Assembly (NCBI GenBank): GCA_018399745.1
Contig: JAGYNZ010000006.1
Location: 1 to 64,000, forward strand
Direction: 5' to 3'
From: Deltaproteobacteria bacterium
Lineage (GTDB): Bacteria > Desulfobacterota > Dissulfuribacteria > Dissulfuribacterales > UBA3076
Length of the DNA: 64,000 nucleotides
Shown: positions 34,868 to 44,404 of the stretch, piece after piece
How the letters are laid out: each line of letters starts with the position of its first letter
Numbering within the stretch: the stretch's first letter is position 1
Position numbers and translations under genes: made by a program
Notes under the pieces: generated by a model
Databases searched by the model: none
What the model saw: the letters and a program-made list of their open reading frames with translations, nothing else
Told to the model about the DNA's origin: nothing

Positions 34868-37702
34868 ATGATGGAATACAAAAATACACTAAGCCTTCCC
34901 AAAACACGTTTTTCAATGAAGGCAAATCTCGCTCAAAGAGAACCTGAAATGCTCAAGCGCTGGAAGGCCATAGACCTTTATGGGCGCATGAAAGAACAAG
35001 GACAGGGACGGCCCCGTTTCATACTCCATGACGGACCTCCTTATGCAAACGGTCATATACACCTGGGTCATGCAATCAATAAGATTCTGAAGGACATAAT
35101 TGTAAAATCTCACCATATGATGGGGTCTGATACACCTTATATACCTGGGTGGGATTGCCACGGACTGCCTATTGAGCATAATGTGGAGAAAGACTTGGGG
35201 TCCAAGAGATTCAAGATGGACAAGCTGGCCGTGCGTAAAGCATGCCGGCGCTATGCGGAAAAGTTCGTACGTATACAGAAAGAAGAATTCTCGAGGCTGG
35301 GGATATTGGCCGACTGGGATAACCCTTACCTTACAATGACTTATGACTACGAGGCCTCTATATGCAGGGAATTTTGCCGAATATTTATGGATGGTCATGT
35401 CATTAAGAGTAAAAAACCCGTCTATTGGTGTTCCACTTGTGTCACTGCGCTGGCAGAGGCTGAGGTAGAGTATGCTTCACACAAATCTCCTTCCATTACA
35501 GTGAGATTTGCGGCCGGCGAGGTCCTCAAACAGTGGCTTGCGGATCGTTTTGGAATCCTGGCCGGTCCCGCCTTTGCACTTATCTGGACCACTACTCCAT
35601 GGACTCTGCCTGCCAATCTGGCAGTGGCTCTGCACCCTGACTATGACTACGCAGCTGTTGAAGTTCACCTTGGCAGTAAAAAAGAAATCTGGCTGCTGGC
35701 GGATGAAAGATTGCTTTCTACCCTGATAGATGCGGGTCTTGAGCAGAAGAATGTCAGGGTCCTCGGTACATTCAGGGGCGGAGATATTGAAGGGATGGAG
35801 GTAAAACATCCATTCCTGGAAAGAGACAGTCTGCTTATTGTTGCCCCTTATGTTACGATGGATACAGGCACAGGCTGTGTTCACACTGCTCCAGGCCACG
35901 GAACTGATGACTATGAAAGCGGCATCAGATACGGCCTTGATATCTATTCCCCTGTAGACGACTACGGCAGATTTACATCAGAGGTTAAGGAATTCGCAGG
36001 GGAGAACATCGTTGATGCAAATGGCAAAATTATTGAAGTTTTACAAGACAATGAAAGTCTTGTGGCTTATACAACCATTGAACACAGCTATCCCCACTGC
36101 TGGCGCTGCAAAAAGCCGGTGATTTTTCGAGCGACTGCGCAGTGGTTCATATCCATGAAGGCAAGATCGTTGCGTGATGAGGCCCTGCGAGCTATTGAGA
36201 CTGTCAGGTGGATTCCGGACTGGGGGAAAGAACGTATTTACGGGATGGTAAAAAATAGGCCTGACTGGTGTATTTCCAGACAGAGGTCATGGGGTATTCC
36301 CATTACAGTCATTATCTGCGAGGACTGTAAAGAACCTTTAATGGACCAGTCAATAGCGGATCACCTGACAGAAATTTTTGCAAAAGAAGGCTCTGATGCA
36401 TGGTTTTCAAGACAGGCGCAGGAATTCCTTCCTCCGGGGACTAAGTGTCCAAAGTGCGGTGGCACAAGATTTCACAAGGAGACTGATATACTGGATGTCT
36501 GGTTTGATTCAGGGGTGAGCCATGCAGCGGTCCTGGAGACCCGCAAAGGGCTCTGCTCTCCGGCTGCCCTTTATCTGGAAGGAAGTGATCAGCACAGAGG
36601 ATGGTTCCAAAGCTCACTCCTCACCAGCGTTGCAACCAGACACAGGGCACCCTACGAGGCAGTACTCACCCACGGTTTTGTTGTAGATGGAAAAGGGAAA
36701 AAGATGTCTAAGTCAGTGGGCAATGTCATCCCGCCGGCCGATATCATCAAAAAATACGGGGCAGAGATACTGAGACTCTGGGTCTCAGCAGAGGACTACC
36801 AGGATGACATAAAGATCTCAAACGAGATACTTCAGCGTCTGACTGAGGCATATAGAAAAATCCGTAATACAATTCGTTATCTTCTTAGCAACTTGTCCGA
36901 CTTTGACCCTGATAACCACTCTGTGGATTTCTGTCGACTGGATGCCCTTGATCGCTGGGCACTTATGAGGCTGGGAGAAATAACCATAAATGTCAAACGC
37001 GCCTATAAAGAGTTTAAGTTCCATAGTGTGTTCAACCAGATACAACAGTTCTGCATAGTCGATCTGAGCGCCTTATACCTGGATATATTAAAAGACAGAC
37101 TCTACTGTGAGCACCCAAAGGACCATATCCGTCGTTCTGCCCAGACAGCCATCTATCGTATTGCTCACGATATATTGCTTCTTATGGCCCCTATACTTTC
37201 ATTTACTGCTGAAGAGGCCTGGGGCCATATGCCGGACGCTGTTAATGAGAATAGTATTTTCCTGGCTGAGATGCCGGATACTCCGTCAATTTCCATTGAT
37301 AAATCCTTCCAGGCTGAATGGGAACTCCTATGGAAAATCCGCGGAGAAGTTACAAAGGCACTGGAGCTTGCCAGGAAGGAAAAACGGATAGGTCTGGCCC
37401 TGGATGCCAAAGTGCTTATACGTCCTTCTGAAGACATGCGAGACTTCTTGAAAAAACACGTTCCACTGCTAAGGACTATTACAATTGTTTCTCAGCTCGA
37501 TGTGGATGAAGAACTTGACTCAGGGGACGGTACGGTATGGCGGAGTGATGAGATAAAAGGACTTGGTGTCAAGATTATACAGGCAGCGGGAGAAAAGTGC
37601 GCCAGGTGTTGGACCTGGAGTGAAGATGTAGGCAAAGACCCTTCATGGCCTGATGTGTGTGGCCGATGCGCCAGGGTATTGAGGAATTTGGTAATTGAAT
37701 AG
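34868..37702 (+). CDS. ileS: Isoleucyl-tRNA synthetase
   Basis: 944 residues. The class-I synthetase HIGH motif is present as GHIHLGH (in PPYANGHIHLGHAINK), and the KMSKS loop as KGKKMSKSVGN. The editing (CP1) domain contains WTTTPWTLPANLAV and GTGCVHTAPGHG. The C-terminal zinc site CARCWTW ... CGRCARVL is complete. It charges tRNA-Ile with isoleucine in the cytosol and edits valine. ATG pairs occur at 34868 and 34871 with AGAGGA upstream. It heads a run of housekeeping genes on this strand. Confidence 0.98.
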   Translation: MMEYKNTLSLPKTRFSMKANLAQREPEMLKRWKAIDLYGRMKEQGQGRPRFILHDGPPYANGHIHLGHAINKILKDIIVKSHHMMGSDTPYIPGWDCHGLPIEHNVEKDLGSKRFKMDKLAVRKACRRYAEKFVRIQKEEFSRLGILADWDNPYLTMTYDYEASICREFCRIFMDGHVIKSKKPVYWCSTCVTALAEAEVEYASHKSPSITVRFAAGEVLKQWLADRFGILAGPAFALIWTTTPWTLPANLAVALHPDYDYAAVEVHLGSKKEIWLLADERLLSTLIDAGLEQKNVRVLGTFRGGDIEGMEVKHPFLERDSLLIVAPYVTMDTGTGCVHTAPGHGTDDYESGIRYGLDIYSPVDDYGRFTSEVKEFAGENIVDANGKIIEVLQDNESLVAYTTIEHSYPHCWRCKKPVIFRATAQWFISMKARSLRDEALRAIETVRWIPDWGKERIYGMVKNRPDWCISRQRSWGIPITVIICEDCKEPLMDQSIADHLTEIFAKEGSDAWFSRQAQEFLPPGTKCPKCGGTRFHKETDILDVWFDSGVSHAAVLETRKGLCSPAALYLEGSDQHRGWFQSSLLTSVATRHRAPYEAVLTHGFVVDGKGKKMSKSVGNVIPPADIIKKYGAEILRLWVSAEDYQDDIKISNEILQRLTEAYRKIRNTIRYLLSNLSDFDPDNHSVDFCRLDALDRWALMRLGEITINVKRAYKEFKFHSVFNQIQQFCIVDLSALYLDILKDRLYCEHPKDHIRRSAQTAIYRIAHDILLLMAPILSFTAEEAWGHMPDAVNENSIFLAEMPDTPSISIDKSFQAEWELLWKIRGEVTKALELARKEKRIGLALDAKVLIRPSEDMRDFLKKHVPLLRTITIVSQLDVDEELDSGDGTVWRSDEIKGLGVKIIQAAGEKCARCWTWSEDVGKDPSWPDVCGRCARVLRNLVIE

Positions 37703-37747
37703 TCCATGGCCGTATGTAGTATCTGTGGCTAAAATTCTGGTGATCTG

Positions 37748-38350
37748 GTGATTAATTGGTCTTTCAGTGATTGTTGCCGTGTCTGGTTCAGACCCTATCT
37801 GCTTTTAATTGCCCGTTTTTTTGGAAAGCTGGGTCTTTCTCCCAACATGGTAAGCATTATCGGGCTAATTGCCTATGGAGCAAGCGGTTGGATACTTGGC
37901 ATAGGTCATCCGGTAGCTGCCGGTTGGATGCTTGCTGTATTCGGCCCCTTGGATGCTGTTGATGGACTGCTCGCCAGAGAACAGGGACGGGCCAGTCCCT
38001 TTGGTGCCTTTCTTGACTCAACAGTGGACAGATATGCTGAATTCTTTCTTTTTCTGGGACTCATGGCCTATCTCATGCTGCAAAGGGAGGGAGGCTTGAT
38101 CGAAGCGGCCCTTGTGCTTGCCGCGATGACCGGATCGCTTCTCGTCAGCTATACCAGGGCAAGGGCCGAGGCCCTGGGCTTTAACTGTAAAGTGGGTATA
38201 CTTACCAGGTTTGAACGTATATTAATTCTTGCTGTAGGACTTATTCTTGGATGGATTTATCCGGTTCTGGTAATTATTGCAGTTTTTTCCCATATAACTG
38301 CCCTTCAGCGCATCTTCCACGTATACAGACAATCAAGTTCGATTAAATGA
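37748..38350 (+). CDS. CDP-alcohol phosphatidyltransferase family protein
   Basis: 200 residues from a GTG at 37748 (no strong ribosome binding site). The catalytic D-x2-DG-x2-AR-x8-G-x3-D-x3-D pattern is met by LDAVDGLLAREQG ... FGAFLDSTVDR. Several hydrophobic segments are consistent with an inner-membrane enzyme that transfers a phosphatidyl or similar group from a CDP-activated alcohol, such as in phosphatidylglycerol, phosphatidylinositol or related lipid synthesis. The acceptor alcohol cannot be told. It follows ileS by 45 bases. Confidence 0.88.
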   Translation: MINWSFSDCCRVWFRPYLLLIARFFGKLGLSPNMVSIIGLIAYGASGWILGIGHPVAAGWMLAVFGPLDAVDGLLAREQGRASPFGAFLDSTVDRYAEFFLFLGLMAYLMLQREGGLIEAALVLAAMTGSLLVSYTRARAEALGFNCKVGILTRFERILILAVGLILGWIYPVLVIIAVFSHITALQRIFHVYRQSSSIK

Positions 38351-38417
38351 TCCTGCTGCAATGAATCGATCTGCGATACTGCTACAATTTTCCAGTCATT
38401 GAGATAATACACTAAAG

Positions 38418-39320
38418 ATGCCGGATATATCACCAAATAAAGGTGTCCTCTATATAGTAGGCACTCCCATCGGAAATCTCAAAGATATCAGTATGAGGGC
38501 AATAGAGATCCTTGCCAAGGTATCTCTTGTTGCTGCGGAAGATACAAGGGGCACCAGGAAAATGCTTACTCATCTGAAAATAAGGACCAGGCTCTTGAGT
38601 TGCCATAAGCACAACGAAAGGACCAGCGCCCAAAAAGTAATCACCGCGCTGGCAGAAGGAAAGGATGTGGCACTGGTATCAGATGCCGGGACCCCTGCAC
38701 TCTCAGACCCTGGAGCAGAGCTGGTAAAACTGGTCAGAGAGGCCAACTTCAGTGTAATACCCGTACCAGGGGCATCTGCCATCATCACGGCCCTGAGCGT
38801 AGCAGCAATGCCGGCAGACCTGTTCTTTTTCGCCGGCTTTCTTCCAAGCAAAAAGTCGGAAAGACGCAAGACCCTTGAGCAACTGGCAGAAACTCCTTAT
38901 ACAATTGTAATTTTCGAGGCACCTCATCGCTTGATGAATACCCTGACAGATATTTTGGACATTTTGGGGGACAGGCATATGGTAATGGCCAGGGAACTTA
39001 CGAAGATTCATGAGACTGTTTTATCCGACTCAGTATCATTTATTATCAGGCAGCTTTCAAAAGAACGCGTGAAAGGTGAAATTACCCTGGTTATAGAAGG
39101 GGCAGAGGAAATAAGACATGGAAGATCCTGCTCGGATCCGCAGGCATTAGAAAAAGTTCTTCAACACCTGATTTCAGAAAAGAGCATGTCAATCAAGGAC
39201 AGTGTGGATCTTCTGGTGCGGCTTACCGGCATATCCAAAAGCGAGATATATCCGCTTGCCCTAGAGGTCAAACATAAATACAGCCAGTCCGGTAAATTAC
39301 CGGAAGGGCCAGAACTTTAG
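38418..39320 (+). CDS. rsmI: 16S rRNA (cytidine-2'-O)-methyltransferase
   Basis: 300 residues of the tetrapyrrole-methylase fold. The sequence KGVLYIVGTPIGNLKDISMRAIEIL and VAAEDTRGTRKMLTHLKI, then HNERTSAQKVITAL and VALVSDAGTPALSDPG, then FFAGFLPSKKSERRKTLE, is the RsmI signature. It methylates C1402 of 16S rRNA with SAM and is cytosolic. The length matches the family. It sits in the ileS to kdsB run, with 68 bases before and 36 after. Confidence 0.95.
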   Translation: MPDISPNKGVLYIVGTPIGNLKDISMRAIEILAKVSLVAAEDTRGTRKMLTHLKIRTRLLSCHKHNERTSAQKVITALAEGKDVALVSDAGTPALSDPGAELVKLVREANFSVIPVPGASAIITALSVAAMPADLFFFAGFLPSKKSERRKTLEQLAETPYTIVIFEAPHRLMNTLTDILDILGDRHMVMARELTKIHETVLSDSVSFIIRQLSKERVKGEITLVIEGAEEIRHGRSCSDPQALEKVLQHLISEKSMSIKDSVDLLVRLTGISKSEIYPLALEVKHKYSQSGKLPEGPEL

Positions 39321-39355
39321 CTCACTTTAGGCACTTTTAATTTTAGGTAAATAAC

Positions 39356-40159
39356 ATGAATATGCCCGGTCATCAAATCACCAAATCATCAAATCACCAA
39401 ATTAAAGTGGTTGCCATTATCCCGGCGCGTTTCGCTTCATCCAGATTTCCCGGGAAGCCCCTTGCTGACATTCAGGGCAGCCCTATGATTCTCCATGTGT
39501 ACCAAAGGGCACTGGAGGTCCCCGGTATTGACCAGGTAGTGGTAGCAACTGATGATTCGAGTATTGCAAATTGCGTGAAGACGGCCGGTGGAGAGGTTTT
39601 TATGACAGACCCCGGGCATCCGTCTGGAACGGACCGGATTGCAGAGGTAGCCAGGCTGCTTGAACTTACAGACGATGATGTGGTGGTTAATATTCAGGGT
39701 GACCAGCCCCTTTTTGATTCGCAGCCCGTAGTTGAAATTATAAAAATGCTACTGGAAGAGCACGGATATCCCATGACAACTCCCGCATGTCCTCTTGAGG
39801 CCGAGGAGGCCCTGAATCCAAACCGGGTCAAGGTCGTAGTGGACATTAATGGAAAGGCACTATATTTCTCCAGGGCTATGATTCCATATTATAGAGATGC
39901 CGATATACTTGAAAATCTGCCCAAAGGATCGGGACAATATTATCTCAGGCATCTGGGTTTATATGCCTACAGGCAGAATTTTCTCCAGACCTTTGTCACG
40001 CTACCTCAAGGAAAACTTGAACAGATAGAACGACTTGAACAGCTCAGAGCACTTGAAAATGGATATGCCATTGGAGTTGTAAGGGTAAAAAAGGCCCCGC
40101 TGGAAGTAGACACACCGGAGGATCTGGATGCAGTCCGTTCAGTACTTGCCTGGCAGTGA
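39356..40159 (+). CDS. kdsB: 3-deoxy-manno-octulosonate cytidylyltransferase (CMP-KDO synthetase)
   Basis: 267 residues. The hallmark region IIPARFASSRFPGKPLADI and VVVATDDSSIANCVKTAGG, then VNIQGDQPLFD, then YRDADILENLPKG are typical KdsB. It activates KDO with CTP for LPS core synthesis, so this organism has LPS. The first 17 codons (MNMPGHQITKSSNHQI...) are encoded by a tandem repeat of CATCAAATCACCAAAT (39371-39402); the family usually starts at VAIIPAR, so a GTG at 39407 may be the true start. Confidence 0.95.
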   Translation: MNMPGHQITKSSNHQIKVVAIIPARFASSRFPGKPLADIQGSPMILHVYQRALEVPGIDQVVVATDDSSIANCVKTAGGEVFMTDPGHPSGTDRIAEVARLLELTDDDVVVNIQGDQPLFDSQPVVEIIKMLLEEHGYPMTTPACPLEAEEALNPNRVKVVVDINGKALYFSRAMIPYYRDADILENLPKGSGQYYLRHLGLYAYRQNFLQTFVTLPQGKLEQIERLEQLRALENGYAIGVVRVKKAPLEVDTPEDLDAVRSVLAWQ

Positions 40160-40651
40160 GGTCTGCGGAATGTAATTAGTGAACTGACATATTTATAGCC
40201 CACACCTTACCAAGACAAACGAAAAATTAAGTATAAGGGTTATGGAGAACAGTCAGCGGAAACCGAACGGCAACTTCATTCAGGGGCGATGAAGGATTTT
40301 CCCTACATTAATTGGGTGTTAAGGGAAATCACTCGTACAGGGAATTGCAATGTTTCCCTCTATGAATAAATTTTTTCGGTTTTGGTAAGTTCAATGGCCT
40401 TTTCTACCGTGACATTTATTCATCAATGATAAAATTTCTAAAAGACCTGTAACGCGACTTGTATGCACATCTCTTGGCACGACATTTGCGTTGTAATTTG
40501 CATTGTATATAAATAAGGAGTCACAAGGGTCTTCGGTGCAGATCGGCAAGTTATACGACTGGAGTACTTGCCTCTGGGAATATAATGAATGCGTACCGAA
40601 AATCCGGCGAGTGAATGTGACTATCATTTTTCTGTTGAAAGGAGAAAGATT
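40160..40651. other. Intergenic with sigma-54 promoter
   Basis: 492 bases between kdsB and the secreted protein gene. A short ORF 40391-40627 on the minus strand has no coding character. The only strong signal is the sigma-54-type promoter (see separate entry). Confidence 0.5.
40475..40489 (+). promoter_or_regulatory. Sigma-54 (RpoN) type promoter
   Basis: TGGCACGACATTTGC fits the -24/-12 consensus TGGCACG-N4-TTGC with exact GG-N10-GC spacing (GG at 40476-40477, GC at 40488-40489). The start of transcription would be near 40500, about 150 bases upstream of the secreted protein start at 40652. RpoN promoters need an activator, often bound further upstream; none is identified here. Confidence 0.75.
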
Positions 40652-41335
40652 ATGATACAGAAGAAATTTTTATTGTTTGTAGCGGTTGTTTTCGCATTTT
40701 TCGTTTCATCACAGGTCACCTGGGCCGATCCACCGGATCACGTAAGCTTGCCGGATCAAGCTGCAGCACCCCATAATCATAATAACGAAGAAAGCCCGGC
40801 GATAAACCAGTCAGCGCAGAATCACGCCAAGCATGAGTGCAGGCACAAACCCGGAACGAGAAGCGGTCTCATAAAGACCAATAAACACGTCTATTATTGC
40901 GACGAGGACGTTCTCTCCCTGAGTGTCGTCCTGCCACACAGCCTGAAGGCATACTGGGAAGGAGACGCAGATGCCCATATCGTTGTTCAAATACCTGTGG
41001 ACGCGTCTTCTGACGACGTAGCAATGTTTCCGATGAAGCTGGATCCCCCTCCAGTCCACCCGGAAGGATCTGAGGAACATCAACAGCACATAATCCAGAA
41101 TTTTGATCTGACGGAACATGGATTAACTTGTGAAAATTTAGAAGGCAATTATCAGATCGCCCTCATTCTCACGAAGCCAGGCATGAACCCTCTTAAGATT
41201 GAGGACTGGTACGAAGGATTTCAGGGTCTAATTGCTACCTCCAGGATCTGTTTTGCAGTATCGGAAAGTGATAAAGATATAGACCATGATGGAGAGGTTG
41301 ACGGCGACTCTGACGGTGATGGCTACACTGACTAG
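40652..41335 (+). CDS. Secreted protein, His-rich N-terminus and Asp-rich Ca-binding-like tail
   Basis: 227 residues from ATG 40652, with AAAGGAG before it (the longer frame from 40589 lacks a site). A signal peptide (KKFLLFVAVVFAFFVSSQVTWA) is followed by a His/Gln/Asn-rich segment (AAAPHNHNNEESPAINQSAQNHAKHECRHK) and a beta-rich middle. The C-terminus reads DKDIDHDGEVDGDSDGDGY, a DxDxDG calcium-binding motif of the thrombospondin-3/dockerin type. It may bind metal and calcium outside the cell. No family is recognised. The promoter is sigma-54-type, which suggests controlled, conditional expression. REP-like hairpins follow. Confidence 0.7.
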   Translation: MIQKKFLLFVAVVFAFFVSSQVTWADPPDHVSLPDQAAAPHNHNNEESPAINQSAQNHAKHECRHKPGTRSGLIKTNKHVYYCDEDVLSLSVVLPHSLKAYWEGDADAHIVVQIPVDASSDDVAMFPMKLDPPPVHPEGSEEHQQHIIQNFDLTEHGLTCENLEGNYQIALILTKPGMNPLKIEDWYEGFQGLIATSRICFAVSESDKDIDHDGEVDGDSDGDGYTD

Positions 41336-41646
41336 TGGAAGCTGGTATTGAGTTTTAACTTTAATCACTTCAGGGTTGTATTCCCCGCCCCTTGGGGCGT
41401 TCAATGCTTTTTGGGATACCCCGCTGCTTGCGGCGGGGTAGTTCATTTAAAATCTTTATATAATTGCCACTAAGAAAACGAGGCAGTCTCAAACAAGCCT
41501 CACAAATCAAGTCAACAGGAGGTTGCGCCGCCAAGGTCTGCAATCACAATATTTTATTAAAATATTACAACTACATTAGGAAAATACGGGTGATGATGAG
41601 AGACAAATAAAGTAAAAAAATTGTAGATTAAAAGGGAAGCAGCAAC
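41336..41646. other. Intergenic with REP-like hairpins
   Basis: About 310 bases between the secreted protein and the envC gene (convergent). It contains the double hairpin at 41386-41440, which may also act as a terminator for one or both genes. No gene seen. Confidence 0.5.
41386..41440 (+). repeat. REP-like pair of hairpins
   Basis: Hairpin 1 is CGCCCC-TT-GGGGCG (41386-41399), hairpin 2 is TACCCCGC-loop-GCGGGGTA (41417-41440) with a longer stem if a T-G pair is allowed. They are separated by TTCAATGCTTTTTGGGA. Paired GC-rich hairpins after a gene look like repetitive extragenic palindromes, or a terminator. Confidence 0.65.
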
Positions 41647-42846
41647 CTATTCAGAAGAATTTACTTTTATGGCTCGCGGGTCAAACCATTCAAGTGGGTC
41701 TTCTTGTTGTTCACCATGCCTTATTTCAAAGTATATGCCGTCCTTGACCCATGCGCCCCCACCAGCCAGACCTATAACTTCCCCCTCTATAACCTGCTGT
41801 CCAACCGTCTTAAAGAACTGTGTACCCTGACTTATAAGACTAAAATAGTCGTTTCCATGATCGATTATCAGGACCTTTCCATAACCCGGTATGATATTAA
41901 TATATTCGACTGTGCCGTCGAAAATTGCCCTGATTTCACTGCCTCTGGATGTCGAGAATATTACCCCTGGGCAGCACGCCCTGTCGTTACTCCAGTCACC
42001 CGCATCGGCCCTGGATAGCCTTCCTACTACAGGAGGGCTGAGTTTTCCTTTCTGTAGGCTGAAGTCGTACATGTCTGGTGAAACCGGACCTGAGGCGAGG
42101 TTCCTGGCACTTTTAATGCTAAGATGTTTTATAATACCCTGAAGCGATCGCTCAGCAGATTCAAGTTCTTTTAACATCGCCTCATAAAGCTCTCCCTGTT
42201 GTCTGAATTCGTCCAAAAAGGCCTGTTTTTCCTGTTTTCGCTCTCTAAAAAGCATAGTCTGGGTTTCAATTTCATCAGCAGCATTTTTAAGGGCCTCTCT
42301 TTGTTGTTCCAGTTTGATTTCATCTTGGGCAAGTTTCTTGATACGTAGCCTGTAAAGGCGTCTCTGTTCTCTATCGCAATCCAGTATAAGCCTTAAATAG
42401 GCCTCTCTTGACAAGAGTTCTGGCAGGGTCTCAGCAGCAAATAGAATATTCAAACTGCCCAGTTCGCCCATTTCTCTTAGTGCCATGAGTCTACGCTCTA
42501 CCTGGATCTTCAGTGCATCAAGGGACTGTTTCTGAGAGATGAAATCCTTTTGGATTTCAATAAGCGCAAGCTCTTTTATTGTCCACTCTTGTCGAGTTTT
42601 CTGAAGAATTTCCCATTGATGAGCTATTTTTTCATCCAGTTCTGTTAATTCTTTGATTAATGAGCGCTTACCCGATTCTACGTCGAATGCCTTTTCTCGG
42701 TAAGTTGTTATATCTTTTTGAAGGGATTTGAGCCTTTGTTGTTGAACTTCAAGTTCTTTTTCGATCAGATTTTCTTCGCCAAATGCATAAACATGAATTG
42801 ATAATATCGCCATAGCAATAAGCCACAACAAGTTTCGCTTTATCAC
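41647..42846 (-). CDS. EnvC-type murein hydrolase activator (degenerate LytM domain)
   Basis: 399 residues from the GTG at 42846, which overlaps the ftsX stop (GTGA). A signal segment is followed by a long coiled coil (residues ~25-260) and a C-terminal LytM/M23-like domain (from about 310: GSEIRAIFDGTVEYINIIPGYGK, then LIIDHGNDYFSLISQG). The M23 zinc ligands are replaced: the HxH region reads DYFSLISQG and the first His/Asp are missing. So it fits EnvC, an activator, rather than an active endopeptidase. Activation by FtsEX during division is the expected mode. Confidence 0.85.
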   Translation of the reverse strand: MIKRNLLWLIAMAILSIHVYAFGEENLIEKELEVQQQRLKSLQKDITTYREKAFDVESGKRSLIKELTELDEKIAHQWEILQKTRQEWTIKELALIEIQKDFISQKQSLDALKIQVERRLMALREMGELGSLNILFAAETLPELLSREAYLRLILDCDREQRRLYRLRIKKLAQDEIKLEQQREALKNAADEIETQTMLFRERKQEKQAFLDEFRQQGELYEAMLKELESAERSLQGIIKHLSIKSARNLASGPVSPDMYDFSLQKGKLSPPVVGRLSRADAGDWSNDRACCPGVIFSTSRGSEIRAIFDGTVEYINIIPGYGKVLIIDHGNDYFSLISQGTQFFKTVGQQVIEGEVIGLAGGGAWVKDGIYFEIRHGEQQEDPLEWFDPRAIKVNSSE

Positions 42847-43727
42847 AAGCGCAAAAACCTCCTCATGGCCAAGGCGGTACCCATTACACAAAGCAATACG
42901 CTGCTTGCTATTATAGCGAAGGTGTAATGCCAGGGGATAAAACAGATGTTCATGCCTCTGAGCAACTCAAACCTGGTTTCAAATCCTTGCAAAAAACTGT
43001 AGCCGGCAAAGACGATTCCCAAAGCAAGGCTCGAGCCCAGAAGACCCTGCAGAAAGGCCTCAACAAGGAAAGGACCTTGTATGAACATATTTGTTGCCCC
43101 AACGAGGCGCATTATCTCCAACTCTTCTTTTCTGGCATAAACATTAAGCTTTATGGTATTTGTAACCACGAAAGCAGCCGTGAACAATAAAAGAATCCCA
43201 ATTATCGTCACAATGGTTCGAACAAGACCTGAAAAAACATGTAGTCTGTCTATCCACTCCTGTCCAAACTGGACCTTGGATACTTCAGGCCACTTATCTA
43301 TTTCGCCGGCCAGTTGCTTAATTCTATCCAATTGGAATACGGCCCTGTTGATCTGAACTTCAAAAGAAGGAGGAAGAAATTCCGCATCAACTCCTTCAAG
43401 CACATCCTGTTCTTCCTTCAGAAAATGCTCTAACCTCCTGAAGGCCTCCTCTGAAGATATGTATGTTACCTTCTCAACTTCCGACAGGTCTGTGAGCTTC
43501 TGGTAGAGATATGGAATTCGGTCTTTTGGTGCCTCTTTAGTAAGAAAGATTGTCAGGCCAAGCTCTGTACCGAATCTATCAACAAAATCCTGAAGGTTAA
43601 AGTAAAGCAAAGAAAAAAAGGCAAAAATCAGGATGGAGAGGCTTACCACCATTGTGGTGATAAGCTGACCAAAAAAGTTTTGTCTAAGGTCAAAAAATGC
43701 CCTTCGGCAAAGAATAGCCAAACTCAT
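42843..43727 (-). CDS. ftsX: Cell division protein FtsX
   Basis: 294 residues with four hydrophobic segments, a periplasmic loop (residues ~55-175, GTELGLTIFLTKEAPKDRIPYLY, then LPPSFEVQINRAV) and KEELEIMRLVGATNMFIQGPFLVEA, typical of FtsX. With FtsE it forms an ABC-type complex that controls peptidoglycan hydrolases at the septum. The gene starts two bases past the ftsE stop and couples to envC by an overlap, so ftsE-ftsX-envC is one operon. Confidence 0.92.
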   Translation of the reverse strand: MSLAILCRRAFFDLRQNFFGQLITTMVVSLSILIFAFFSLLYFNLQDFVDRFGTELGLTIFLTKEAPKDRIPYLYQKLTDLSEVEKVTYISSEEAFRRLEHFLKEEQDVLEGVDAEFLPPSFEVQINRAVFQLDRIKQLAGEIDKWPEVSKVQFGQEWIDRLHVFSGLVRTIVTIIGILLLFTAAFVVTNTIKLNVYARKEELEIMRLVGATNMFIQGPFLVEAFLQGLLGSSLALGIVFAGYSFLQGFETRFELLRGMNICFIPWHYTFAIIASSVLLCVMGTALAMRRFLRL

Positions 43728-43729
43728 TG

Positions 43730-44404
43730 TCAGATCCTGATTTTCCCATTATGAAATCTTAGCACTCTGCGATGGGTATTTTCAAAAAGTCTTTCATCGT
43801 GAGTTGCAAAAATAATAGTTGCCCCTCTGGCATTTAATTCTTCCATGAGCATCATTACTTCTTCAGTCCTTTGCAGATCCAGGTTTCCTGTAGGTTCGTC
43901 AGCAAGAATTATAGCAGGTCTATTTACCACCGCTCTAGCAATAGCCACGCGCTGTTGTTCTCCTCCTGATAGCCGCAACGGATACTGACTCATTTTTCCC
44001 TTAAGCCCAACCCCTTCCAATACTTGCATTACTCTTTGTTCTGCCTGCTTCTTCCCTAGACCAATCACTTCCAAACTCAGGGCAACATTATCAAATATGG
44101 TACGATTTGAAAGAAGCTTAAAGTCCTGAAAAATTACACCGATCTTTCTACGCAGATATGGCACCTGGGCATTTGAAAGAGATGAAAGTGCCACACCGTC
44201 CACCCATATCTCTCCCGATGTTGGACGCTCGGCACAAAAAAGGATGCGTAGCATAGTACTTTTTCCTATACCGCTGGGACCAGTCAGGAAAACGAATTCA
44301 CCTTTTTCTATCTCCAAATCAATGCCGGAAAAAATAACATTTTCTGGCGAATATTTTTTAAAAACATCTTTAAATCGAATAATCGATAACTCAAGAGAGA
44401 TCAT
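43730..44404 (-). CDS. ftsE: Cell division ATP-binding protein FtsE
   Basis: 224 residues. Walker [11 protein letters not shown]-loop [15 protein letters not shown] signature [16 protein letters not shown] and Walker [13 protein letters not shown] are all present in the FtsE pattern. It is the cytosolic ATPase of the FtsEX complex. The first gene of ftsE-ftsX-envC, with an intergenic region of 535 bases upstream. Confidence 0.95.
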   Translation of the reverse strand: MISLELSIIRFKDVFKKYSPENVIFSGIDLEIEKGEFVFLTGPSGIGKSTMLRILFCAERPTSGEIWVDGVALSSLSNAQVPYLRRKIGVIFQDFKLLSNRTIFDNVALSLEVIGLGKKQAEQRVMQVLEGVGLKGKMSQYPLRLSGGEQQRVAIARAVVNRPAIILADEPTGNLDLQRTEEVMMLMEELNARGATIIFATHDERLFENTHRRVLRFHNGKIRI

